From assembly GCF_037153985.1 (NCBI RefSeq), contig NZ_JBBAYI010000001.1, positions 558,001 to 622,000 on the forward strand: DNA of 64,000 nt, read 5' to 3'. The notes under the pieces were generated by a model that saw nothing but the letters and a program-made list of their open reading frames with translations, ran no database searches and was not told where the DNA came from. A program made the translations under genes and the position numbers. Below are positions 25,055-33,420 of the stretch, in pieces. This stretch comes from Emticicia sp037153985 (lineage in GTDB: Bacteria > Bacteroidota > Bacteroidia > Cytophagales > Spirosomataceae). Each line of letters begins with the position of its first letter. Position 1 is the stretch's first letter.

Positions 25055-25777
25055 TTATTTACCTCCGATTCTACGCATTAGTTCCTCAGAGAACTGCTCA
25101 CTTACTGGTATCTGATGCGCGCCTATACTGATTTTGAGATTTCGTATTGATTCAATTTTATTGAGTGATACAATAAATGATTTGTGTACCCGCATAAATG
25201 GCAATGATGAAAGTTTTTCCTCAATGCCTTTCATCGTCATACGTGTAATAACAGGACGGCTTTGAGTTGACAAATATATTTTAATGTAGTCTTTTAAGCC
25301 TTCTATATACAAAATATCGTTATATCGTATTTTTACGAGCGAATACTCGGCATTTACAAAAAAATGTTCTTCCAGATTGACAGTAGGTGCTACCTGAGGC
25401 ACATTCTTTAACTGATATAATTCATGAGCCCTATTACACGCTTTCAGGAAACGTTCAAACGAAACAGGTTTTAATAAATAATCAATTACATTCAGTTCAA
25501 AGCCTTCGAGGGCATATTGTTCATAAGCCGTTATGAAAATAACCATAGGATTTGTTACAAGGCTTTTTAAAAACTGAACTCCTGTTATACCCGGCATCTG
25601 AATATCAAGAAACAATAAATCAATCTGGCGTGATTCTGACTTTTCTTTCTGAATCAATTGGATTGCCTCAAAGGCATTCCGGCACCGCCCAACTAGTTCT
25701 AGGTAAGGAACTTGGCGTATATTATCTTCCAGCAAGTCTAATGCAAGAGGTTCATCATCAATGGCTATACAACGCAT
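25055..25777 (-). CDS. LytTR-family response regulator
   Basis: A 240-residue transcription regulator. The receiver domain (1-120) has the acidic pair Asp7/Asp8 in CIAIDDEPLALD, phospho-acceptor Asp58 in LLFLDIQMPG, the conserved threonine/alanine region VIFITAYEQYALEGF and lysine in YLLKPVSFERF. The C-terminal LytTR DNA-binding domain includes FFVNAEYSLVKIRYNDILYIEGLKDYIKIYL and MRVHKSFIVSLNKIESI. The ATG at 25777 is used; an upstream in-frame ATG adds 14 residues not found before this domain. It follows the LytS-type kinase on the same strand, 93 bases downstream, as its partner. Confidence 0.93.
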   Translation of the reverse strand: MRCIAIDDEPLALDLLEDNIRQVPYLELVGRCRNAFEAIQLIQKEKSESRQIDLLFLDIQMPGITGVQFLKSLVTNPMVIFITAYEQYALEGFELNVIDYLLKPVSFERFLKACNRAHELYQLKNVPQVAPTVNLEEHFFVNAEYSLVKIRYNDILYIEGLKDYIKIYLSTQSRPVITRMTMKGIEEKLSSLPFMRVHKSFIVSLNKIESIRNLKISIGAHQIPVSEQFSEELMRRIGGK

Positions 25778-25870
25778 AATTTTGGAATTTTCGACTGTTA
25801 ATGAAATATAAACGGGCAAAGGGCCGCAATATTAATGAATATAAATAAAAAAGAGCTTCCAGCAAAATAG

Positions 25871-26896
25871 TTAGTTAATCTGGCGTAAATTCAATTTCAA
25901 TTCAGTAGTATAGAAATTATTTTTTTCTTCTATTTTCAAAGAATGTTGTTCAGGGTAAAGTAATTCAAGCCTACGCCTCACGTTTGTCAGGCCAATGCCT
26001 GAGGCTCCATCTTTCACTTCCTGCGTATCATTGCTGAACTTGTTGGTTACTTTAAATAATAATTGGTTCGAAATGGTTTGCAATTCTACCCTTATAATAG
26101 GTTTCTCTATCATACCAACACCATGTTTAAACGCATTCTCGACGAAAGGTATTAATAGCATTGGCTCAATATTTTTACTGAATTCGGTGGTATTAACACT
26201 AAAGTTTATATCAACGTAATCGCCAAACCTTAGTTTTTGTAAATCAATGTAATTTTGCAAATACTTTATCTCGTTGTCGAGAGTAATTTGTTTATCATCT
26301 TTTTCATAAAGCATATAACGTAATAAATCCGACATCTTAAGTAAAACAGGTTCTACCAAATCAGATTTTTTCCGGTTCAATGCTACAAGGCTGTTCAGCA
26401 AATTGAACATAAAATGAGGCGAAATCTGTGAACGTAAAAAAGAAAGCTCAGATTTTAGCCTTTCATGTTCGTTATCACGCTTTGTACTTTGTTGTTTCTG
26501 ATAGTCGGTAAAGAAACTGTACGAAGCACTAATGCCAAAGATATAAAGATACTGTATAAAACCGTTTACATAAAACAATGTTTGATTAATATCGTTCCCA
26601 ACGAAGTAAACCCTTGCAAGGAAACGTCCTACCAAAAGAGCCGATATAATTGATATCAGATACAAAAAATAGCGGATTGGTCTCTGTTTATATACTTTCG
26701 GGAACAAGTATTCTGAATGTAAGTAAAACAAAAATACAGATGACAAAGACACATAAGCCCAATAATATGGGTTTGTGTAGGGGTTTACCTGCGGCTTTGA
26801 GGTATCTCTTTGAAAAGCATTAAGTACAGGAAGGGCGGTATAGCCCAACCACATAATGACATGAAGAAATATATAGAGATATCTGTTTTTAAACAT
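25871..26896 (-). CDS. LytS-type sensor histidine kinase
   Basis: A membrane histidine kinase with four N-terminal hydrophobic segments (within residues 5-135), a short coiled-coil (about 138-155), then the His_kinase domain: phospho-acceptor in RSQISPHFMFNLLNSLVAL (around residue 160). The ATPase N-box is MLLIPFVENAFKHGVG, with a C-terminal GIGLTNVRRRLELLYP. No extracellular sensor domain is present; sensing would be by the membrane segments. ATG at 26896 is preferred over a TTG two codons upstream. It pairs with the LytTR regulator. The next gene upstream is the maltodextrin permease, but no promoter link is visible. Confidence 0.92.
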   Translation of the reverse strand: MFKNRYLYIFLHVIMWLGYTALPVLNAFQRDTSKPQVNPYTNPYYWAYVSLSSVFLFYLHSEYLFPKVYKQRPIRYFLYLISIISALLVGRFLARVYFVGNDINQTLFYVNGFIQYLYIFGISASYSFFTDYQKQQSTKRDNEHERLKSELSFLRSQISPHFMFNLLNSLVALNRKKSDLVEPVLLKMSDLLRYMLYEKDDKQITLDNEIKYLQNYIDLQKLRFGDYVDINFSVNTTEFSKNIEPMLLIPFVENAFKHGVGMIEKPIIRVELQTISNQLLFKVTNKFSNDTQEVKDGASGIGLTNVRRRLELLYPEQHSLKIEEKNNFYTTELKLNLRQIN

Positions 26897-27086
26897 TTTC
26901 AACGGTTTTCAATCCAATTTATGACTATTTTCTAATAAGAAAATACATTTAAGATAAAGCCGTAGTGGAATAAGACCATTTTAATAATTGTATAGACTAA
27001 AATTTCTTTCGTGTGGTAGGAGTATCAAAAGAATAAAAATTGACATAATTCAAGAATAATTATTCATTTTTTATTAATTCAGGTGT

Positions 27087-27128
27087 TAAAAATTGCCCTA
27101 TATACATAGCATATCAGGGCAATTTTAA
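27087..27128 (-). terminator. Intrinsic terminator downstream of the maltodextrin permease
   Basis: AAAATTGCCCT (27089-27099) pairs perfectly with AGGGCAATTTT (27116-27126), with T-rich flank on the minus strand. It ends the amylase-permease transcript before the two-component pair. Confidence 0.8.
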
Positions 27129-27155
27129 GCTATGAGTAAAACATACGTGCAGAAC

Positions 27156-28700
27156 TCAATCTTTGTCTTCAACCCTTAACGCCAGTAAACCTGCAATTAT
27201 CATCGAAACACCACCCAAAACAATTGTATAAAGTGTGTTTGCATTAAATATTTTCATGGTAAAAAAGCCAAGAATAGTTGCTGCTACAATCTGAGGTATT
27301 ACAATAAAAAAGTTAAATACCCCCATATAATAGCCCATTTTATTGGCTGGTAGCGCGCCTGAAAGAATGGCATAAGGCATTGAAAGAATACTTGCCCACG
27401 CAATACCTACCATGCTCATAGATAAAATAATGAGTTTGGGGTCTGTGACAAATGCAATAGAAATCAAGCCCAAACCACCTATCAGTAGGCATATCATGTG
27501 AGTTATTTTACGATTTGTCCGCAAAGCTATGAGAGGAATAATAAATGCAAACAAAGCCGCAACGCCGTTACGCACACTCGAACATACATTCAGCCAGTCG
27601 GCTCCATCATTATATTCTTGTTTTACTCTCTTTAGCTCAGTCAGTTCAGTAGCTGTCAGTTGCCCTTCTTTATTTTCTTCAAAATAATTTGCCAGATTAA
27701 TAGAAATTGCCACGGGGTTCTGGTTGGCTCGGTACTCGTTAATCTCGTTAATATCTGCCTGCAATGATTTGAAAATCTTGCTCTCTTTTGCTTCTAAGGT
27801 AGGTAGCTGTAATTTACTTTGGAGCATAGTTTCCATTTTGGTAACCAGTGCTTTATCAACTTTCATGTTGTACTTATTACTTGTAACAGCGTTTGTGCTG
27901 TAAATCCACATAGCAAAAAGGCCAAACCATGTAAAAAACTGAACAAAAGCCAACTGTGCCATTGTTTTAGGCATTTTGAAAATACCCACAAATGTTTCTT
28001 TGAAGCCATCAAGAAAACTCGCATTTTTCACCTCATTTCTGAACTCCTCCATGTTTTCAGGTGGAAACTCGTCTGTTGTGAAAACAGTATATAACACCGC
28101 CAGTAAAAATGCAAAACCTCCTATATAAAAGCTATATTTAACCGAATCAGGAATTTCACCTGCCGATGCAGTGTTGCTGAAATGAAACCAGTTAGTAAAT
28201 ATCCATGGTAATAATGCTGCAATAACCGAACCTACACCAATAAAAAAACTTTGCATCGCAAAACCAGTAGTTCTTTGTTGGGAGTTGAGTTTGTCGCCTA
28301 CAAAAGCCCTGAATGGCTCCATCGAGATATTTATTGAAGCATCCAGAATCCAGAGCATACCACCGGCAACCCACAAAGCCGACGAATTAGGCATTACAAA
28401 TAAAGCAACAGTAGCCAGAATTGCCCCTACAAAGAAAAAAGGCCTGCGTCGGCCCCAGAAAGGGTGCCACGTACGGTCACTTAAATAGCCAATAATAGGC
28501 TGCACTATTAGTCCTGTTACCGGAGCGGCTATCCAAAGCAACGGAATTTCGTCTTTGTTTGCGCCAAGTGTTTCAAAAATCCGGCTAACATTTGAGTTTT
28601 GTAATTCAAATCCGAACTGAATACCAAAAAATCCAAAACTCATGTTCCAGATTTGCCAGAACGAAAGTAGTGGCTTGCCTTTATTGACATTTGTTGCCAT
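27156..28700 (-). CDS. MFS transporter, probable maltose/maltooligosaccharide permease
   Basis: A 514-residue major facilitator of the glycoside-pentoside/SLC45-like group, with about 12 membrane segments. The motif GRRRPFFFVGAILAT in the loop between segments 2 and 3 is typical. The segments GFFGIQFGFELQNSNVSRIFETLGA and AAPVTGLIVQPIIGYLSDRTWHPFWGRRRP match permeases that Bacteroidota place beside GH13 and GH65 genes. A hydrophilic insertion of roughly 100 residues (about 275-375) separates segments 7 and 8. It lies 32 bases after the exported GH13 gene on the same strand, which supports a sugar substrate. Confidence 0.85.
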   Translation of the reverse strand: MATNVNKGKPLLSFWQIWNMSFGFFGIQFGFELQNSNVSRIFETLGANKDEIPLLWIAAPVTGLIVQPIIGYLSDRTWHPFWGRRRPFFFVGAILATVALFVMPNSSALWVAGGMLWILDASINISMEPFRAFVGDKLNSQQRTTGFAMQSFFIGVGSVIAALLPWIFTNWFHFSNTASAGEIPDSVKYSFYIGGFAFLLAVLYTVFTTDEFPPENMEEFRNEVKNASFLDGFKETFVGIFKMPKTMAQLAFVQFFTWFGLFAMWIYSTNAVTSNKYNMKVDKALVTKMETMLQSKLQLPTLEAKESKIFKSLQADINEINEYRANQNPVAISINLANYFEENKEGQLTATELTELKRVKQEYNDGADWLNVCSSVRNGVAALFAFIIPLIALRTNRKITHMICLLIGGLGLISIAFVTDPKLIILSMSMVGIAWASILSMPYAILSGALPANKMGYYMGVFNFFIVIPQIVAATILGFFTMKIFNANTLYTIVLGGVSMIIAGLLALRVEDKD

Positions 28701-28732
28701 CAGGTGTTTGTTTAGGTTAAAGGGTTATGCTG

Positions 28733-30535
28733 CTATTTTATTTCAAAAATCAGGACACTATTTTTAGGGATTTCAACTTTCAAAGGCTCTGTGTCAGTGG
28801 TTGATGCTGTAAGTTTATTACCAAACACACCCTTAAACTGATGCTTGCCAGAAACACTTAGCTGCATCATATCCCATGCACCCTGAGGAATTTTGACTTC
28901 GGTTGAATATGAATTTTCCAAGTCAAAGTTGCAAATAAACAACAATTTTTGATTTTCTGTAAATCTTAAATAGCTATAATTTTTTTTATCGTTATAACCC
29001 ACCGACTGGCCGTTGTTATTAACATACTGCAAATCGAAGAAATGCCCGGTCTGTACGGCATCGCTCGTATTGACGAATTTTAGTAAATCGGCATAGAACT
29101 TCCTTATTTTTTTCTGCTCTGGGGTAAGTTTAGCTCCATCATATTTATGGTTATTTACCCAGTTCTGAAATTCAGGCACACCCCAATAATCAAAAATAGT
29201 TGTACGGCCATCGTCTCCACTAAAACCTTCTGCCACATTAGGGTTCACTCCTACTTCCTGCCCGAAATACAACATTACCGGCCCTGAATGTAAGGTAGCA
29301 CTTACTATCATGGATGGCACTGCTTTAAAGGCATCGCCCACAAAAAATTTAGAACAAATTCGGTGTTCATCGTGGTTTTCCAGAAAGCGAATCATACGAT
29401 TCGAGAAATCCCCTGATTCATTTTGCCACACACGAGTAATATCGTTGGCATCTCCACCACCTTGCATTAGCCTTCTTAAGCCGTCATATAAGCCCACTTT
29501 ATCATACAGATAATCGAATTTACCCTCAAAAATATAAGACCTATATGCCGGAGGGCTATAAATTTCAGCTATGAAAATAACTGCCGGATTCACTTTTTTT
29601 ACTTCAGGTATAACCCAGCCCCAAAACTCTTTCGGAACCATCTCAGCCATATCGCATCGGAAACCGTCTACCCCTTTCGATGCCCAGAAAAGCAGAATAT
29701 CACGCATTTTAAGCCATGTATTCGGAACAGGGTCAAAATAAGTAGTTCGGTTTTCCAGATAATCGACCCCATAATTAAGTTTCACGGTTTCAAACCAGTC
29801 GTTTATACTTGGATTTGCCATAAACACATCGTTTCCGGTTGCTTTAGCCGGATTCTCGACATAAGGTTCGGTTACTTTCACAGGCGGCTGAACATTATCA
29901 GGCACTTTAAACTCCTGCCCTACAACGTAATAAAAGTTATTATTTACTGCAAAATTCTTTGTTTTGTCATCGTCTTCACCAAAGTCTTTTACGCCTGTGG
30001 GTCTTACATCTGAATGGTAATTTCTGGCAACATGGTTAGGAACAAAATCAATAATGGCTTTCAAACCATTTTTATGGGTGCGTTCAACCAGTGCTTCAAA
30101 CTCTTGCATACGGTTTTTCACATTTACAGCCAAGTCGGGGTCAACATCATAATAGTCTTTTACCGCATACGGCGACCCCGCAATGCCTTTTACTACCAGC
30201 GGGTTATCCTTCGGAATACCATATTTTGAGTAATCAGTCATTGTTGCGTGTTCAATCACTCCTGTAAACCAAACGTGCGAAACACCAAAGTTTTTAAGTG
30301 CCTTTAACGCTGAATCATTTATATCATTAAATTTCCCGCAGCCGTTTTCTTCAATAGTTCCATTAAATTTGTTAGTGGTTTTTGTATTCCCGAATAATCT
30401 TGTGTAAATCTGATAAACTACCAGTTTATCGGCATGTTTTGTAAGTTTAGTTTTTTCTTTGGTCATTTTTATAGGGGTTTGTGCTATGGCCCAATGAGAA
30501 GCAAGCATTACAACCAAGCATATTTTTTTGTACAT
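28733..30535 (-). CDS. Exported GH13 alpha-amylase-family enzyme
   Basis: A 600-residue glycoside hydrolase with a Sec signal peptide (cleavage after WAIAQ, about residue 19). The (beta/alpha)8 barrel has VVYQIYTRLFGNT, AIIDFVPNHVARN (region I), GVDGFRCDMAEMVP (nucleophile Asp, region II), AVIFIAEIYSPPAY (acid/base Glu, region III) and IRFLENHDEHRI (region IV). The likely task is cutting alpha-1,4-glucans in the periplasm or at the surface. The C-terminal beta domain ends VLIFEIK. It is transcribed with the MFS permease downstream, and divergently from a second GH13 gene. Confidence 0.92.
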   Translation of the reverse strand: MYKKICLVVMLASHWAIAQTPIKMTKEKTKLTKHADKLVVYQIYTRLFGNTKTTNKFNGTIEENGCGKFNDINDSALKALKNFGVSHVWFTGVIEHATMTDYSKYGIPKDNPLVVKGIAGSPYAVKDYYDVDPDLAVNVKNRMQEFEALVERTHKNGLKAIIDFVPNHVARNYHSDVRPTGVKDFGEDDDKTKNFAVNNNFYYVVGQEFKVPDNVQPPVKVTEPYVENPAKATGNDVFMANPSINDWFETVKLNYGVDYLENRTTYFDPVPNTWLKMRDILLFWASKGVDGFRCDMAEMVPKEFWGWVIPEVKKVNPAVIFIAEIYSPPAYRSYIFEGKFDYLYDKVGLYDGLRRLMQGGGDANDITRVWQNESGDFSNRMIRFLENHDEHRICSKFFVGDAFKAVPSMIVSATLHSGPVMLYFGQEVGVNPNVAEGFSGDDGRTTIFDYWGVPEFQNWVNNHKYDGAKLTPEQKKIRKFYADLLKFVNTSDAVQTGHFFDLQYVNNNGQSVGYNDKKNYSYLRFTENQKLLFICNFDLENSYSTEVKIPQGAWDMMQLSVSGKHQFKGVFGNKLTASTTDTEPLKVEIPKNSVLIFEIK

Positions 30536-30636
30536 TTTTTTAAGGTTAAAGTGTTTTCCAAATCTAATGACTATTTTTTTATGAAAAAAAACTTTGTTTG
30601 TGTTATTTTGCCTGTTAAACGAACCACTTTAACCTC

Positions 30637-32514
30637 ATGAAAATACATAAGAGCCTGACACTTCTTGTTTTTGTACAATTATTGTTATGCATAGAAGTTA
30701 TTGGACAGAAACCCGATATTCAGAGAATCAACCCTACCAACTGGTGGGTTGGTATGAAAAACCCAGCATTGCAAATCTTGCTTTATGGAAACAAAATAGC
30801 TAACCATAAAATAAGTCTGAAACCTTATGCGGGTGTAAAAATCAAGAAAATTCAAACAGTTGAAAACCCTAATTATCTGTTTGTTGATTTAGAGATAGGC
30901 TCAGCAGCTAAAGCTGGCAATCTTGAATTTACTTTAGGCACTGGCAACCTTGCAACAAAAATCAGCTACGAACTAAAAAGCAGATATGCAAAACCCCAGC
31001 CGCTTACACAGGCCGATGTGGTTTATCTGTTAATGCCCGACCGCTTTTCGAACGGAGATGTATCGAACGATAAGTTTTCTGACATGATTGACAGCAGCTC
31101 TAACAGGCAGAATCCGTGGTTGCGTCATGGCGGAGATTTACAGGGTGTTATGAATCATCTGGATTATTTCAAAGAGTTAGGTGTTACAGCCCTCTGGATG
31201 ACTCCGGTAATTGAAAACAACCAGCCACTAACTAATGAAGGTGGCTCAATGAGAAGTGCTTACCATGGCTATGGTTTTACTGACCACTATCAGGTAGATA
31301 AACGTCTGGGCGGCAATGAGGCTTATCTGAAACTGGTAAAGGCCGCGCATGAAAAAGGCATTAAAATAGTTCAGGATGCCGTTTATAATCATGCAGGTAT
31401 TAACCATTGGTTTCTGAAAGATATGCCTTCAAAAGATTGGCTTAATCAATGGGACACCTACACTAATACTTCTTATAAAGACCAACCCTTATTTGACATA
31501 CATGGGTCTGTACATGACAAAAAAGTGACGGCTAATGGCTGGTTTGTGCCTTTCCTCCCTGACTTGAATCAGAAGAATCCGTTACTGGCTAATTATCTGA
31601 TACAGCATGCTTTGTGGACTATCGAATATTTTAATATTGATGCCTGGCGAATTGATACTTATATCTACAATGATATGGAGTTTATGAATAAATGCAACAA
31701 AGCTATTCTGGACGAACACCCTGCTATGTTATTATTTGGGGAGTCTGCCGTGGGAACCGTTGTAAGTCAGGCCTATTTTACCAAAAATAATTTTAATATT
31801 CCGTTTAAGTGTAACCTTCCCTCAAGTTGCGATTTTCAGGTTCAATCAGCTATCAATACTGCTTTAAATGAAAAATTCGGATGGAACGAGGGCGTAAATC
31901 GTTTATACCAGACTTTAGCGCAAGACCTAGTTTATCAGAATCCTGAAAGATTAGTACCATTTGTAGAAAACCACGACAGTGACAGATTCTTTTCAGTAAT
32001 AGGTGAAGACTTTAATAAATACAAAATGGGGCTCACATGGCTGTATACTATCCGTGGGATTCCTCAAATGTATTATGGCACTGAAATACTAATGAAGAAT
32101 TTCAAGAACCCAACTGATGCCGAGGTAAGAAAGGATTTTCCGGGTGGCTGGAAAGAAGACAAAGAAAATAAATTTTTAGCCAGTGGCCGAAACGCTAAAG
32201 AAAACGAAGCATTTGACTGGAATAAAAAACTGTTAAATTACCGCAAAAGCTCTGAGGCAATTACCAAAGGAAAAATGATGCAGTTTTTACCTTTTGATGG
32301 CATTTATGTATATTTCAGGTATACCGATAACCAACGGGTAATGGTTATAAGTAACACCAATAATACAGAAAAAGACGTAAAAACAGATATATTTGCCGAA
32401 ATACTAAAAAAATCAAAGTCAGCTAAAAATATCATGACCGGAGAAGTGTTAAATGATATTTCAATCATAAAGGTGCCGCCTATGACTTCCTTTATTCTTG
32501 AAATTGGTCAGTAA
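30637..32514 (+). CDS. Exported GH13 neopullulanase/cyclomaltodextrinase-type enzyme (SusA-like)
   Basis: A 625-residue GH13 enzyme with a Sec signal peptide (about residues 1-23, ending EVIGQ). An N-terminal immunoglobulin-like domain (about 25-115, with RINPTNWWVGMKNPALQILLYG) marks the cyclomaltodextrinase subgroup. The barrel has VVYLLMPDRFSNGD, KIVQDAVYNHAG (region I), IDAWRIDTYIYND (nucleophile Asp), LLFGESAVGT (acid/base Glu) and VPFVENHDSDRFF (region IV). A C-terminal all-beta domain follows. It probably hydrolyses maltodextrins or pullulan into short products. It leads the GH13, pgmB, GH65 set on the plus strand, but a terminator-like hairpin separates it from pgmB. Confidence 0.92.
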   Translation: MKIHKSLTLLVFVQLLLCIEVIGQKPDIQRINPTNWWVGMKNPALQILLYGNKIANHKISLKPYAGVKIKKIQTVENPNYLFVDLEIGSAAKAGNLEFTLGTGNLATKISYELKSRYAKPQPLTQADVVYLLMPDRFSNGDVSNDKFSDMIDSSSNRQNPWLRHGGDLQGVMNHLDYFKELGVTALWMTPVIENNQPLTNEGGSMRSAYHGYGFTDHYQVDKRLGGNEAYLKLVKAAHEKGIKIVQDAVYNHAGINHWFLKDMPSKDWLNQWDTYTNTSYKDQPLFDIHGSVHDKKVTANGWFVPFLPDLNQKNPLLANYLIQHALWTIEYFNIDAWRIDTYIYNDMEFMNKCNKAILDEHPAMLLFGESAVGTVVSQAYFTKNNFNIPFKCNLPSSCDFQVQSAINTALNEKFGWNEGVNRLYQTLAQDLVYQNPERLVPFVENHDSDRFFSVIGEDFNKYKMGLTWLYTIRGIPQMYYGTEILMKNFKNPTDAEVRKDFPGGWKEDKENKFLASGRNAKENEAFDWNKKLLNYRKSSEAITKGKMMQFLPFDGIYVYFRYTDNQRVMVISNTNNTEKDVKTDIFAEILKKSKSAKNIMTGEVLNDISIIKVPPMTSFILEIGQ

Positions 32515-32589
32515 TTTTTTTCACGCTGCGGTAATTATGAATTTCTTGAAGCTACGTATTTTGTTATTAAAATAAATATTTGAATTACT

Positions 32590-32617
32590 ATGCCACATAG
32601 TTTTATGTGGCATTTTA
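32590..32617 (+). terminator. Intrinsic terminator-like hairpin between GH13 and pgmB
   Basis: ATGCCACATA (32590-32599) and TATGTGGCAT (32604-32613) form a perfect 10-bp stem with a GTTT loop, followed by TTTTACA. It lies 24 bases before pgmB, so either transcription is attenuated there or pgmB has its own promoter just upstream. Confidence 0.6.
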
Positions 32618-32640
32618 CATGAAACAACCAAAGAAAAACA

Positions 32641-33291
32641 ATGATAAAAGCATTTTTATTTGATTTAGACGGAGTTATTGTTGATACAGCTATTTACCAT
32701 TATCAGGCATGGAGACAAATGGCCAATGGGCTTGGGTTCGATATTTCGGAAGAATTTAACGAGCGTTTGAAAGGAGTAAGCCGAATGGAATCGTTAGATA
32801 TTATTCTGGCAGAAGGCAAAGTTGAACTTACCGACGAACAAAAGCAGATACTTGCGACCGAAAAAAACGAAAATTACCTGAAACTAGTCAGCAAAATGAC
32901 TCCTGCTGATATACTACCCGGCGTGAGTGATTTTTTTGCTCAGCTAAAACAAACATCTATCAAGACCGCTCTGGGTTCTGTTAGCAAAAATGCCAGATTA
33001 ATTCTCGAACGCATTGGTATGCTCAATGATTTTGATGCTATTATTGATGGCACAAAAATAGCAAAGGGTAAACCAGACCCCGAAGTTTTTTTGAAAGGAG
33101 CCGAAGAATTAGGCGTTTTACCAACCGAATGCCTTGTTTTTGAAGATGCAGTTGCTGGTATTGAGGCAGCCAAAAGAGGTGGCATGAAAGCCATTGGCAT
33201 AGGTAGCAAACAGGTACTTACCCAAGCCGATTTAGTATTTGAAAATTTATCGGGCGTTGATTTGAAAAATCTACTCGCCGAACTTCAGTAA
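32641..33291 (+). CDS. pgmB: Beta-phosphoglucomutase
   Basis: Converts beta-glucose-1-phosphate to glucose-6-phosphate in the cytoplasm. It is a HAD-superfamily enzyme of 216 residues: nucleophile Asp8 and acid Asp10 in FLFDLDGVIVD, the helical cap with HYQAWRQMANGLGFDI and LKGVSRMESLDIIL, LGSVSKNARLILERIG (motif II), KGKPDPEVFLKGA (motif III lysine) and CLVFEDAVAGIEAAKRGGMKAIGIG (motif IV). The beta specificity is inferred from close family resemblance and from the neighbouring GH65 phosphorylase, which releases exactly this sugar phosphate. Confidence 0.93.
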   Translation: MIKAFLFDLDGVIVDTAIYHYQAWRQMANGLGFDISEEFNERLKGVSRMESLDIILAEGKVELTDEQKQILATEKNENYLKLVSKMTPADILPGVSDFFAQLKQTSIKTALGSVSKNARLILERIGMLNDFDAIIDGTKIAKGKPDPEVFLKGAEELGVLPTECLVFEDAVAGIEAAKRGGMKAIGIGSKQVLTQADLVFENLSGVDLKNLLAELQ

Positions 33292-33420
33292 AATAGTATT
33301 GGTTCACTACCTTGTGCTTGCATAAACAACAGTCTTTACAAAGAAAATTATTGGAATTAAAACAGTAAAACACGTACTTTAACCTTAAAGCAGGCGAGAT
33401 ATTTCGCTTTATATAATTGT

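Noticed and set aside
24850..25131. A 93-codon plus-strand frame in the gap behind the LytTR gene
   Set aside because: It overlaps the end of the LytTR gene in antisense, has odd composition and no family; the minus-strand terminator argues for transcription from the other strand.
25055..26896. LytS/LytTR pair as the regulator of the adjacent maltodextrin locus
   Set aside because: A terminator separates the locus from the pair and no shared repeat was found upstream of the amylase genes, so proximity alone does not support it.
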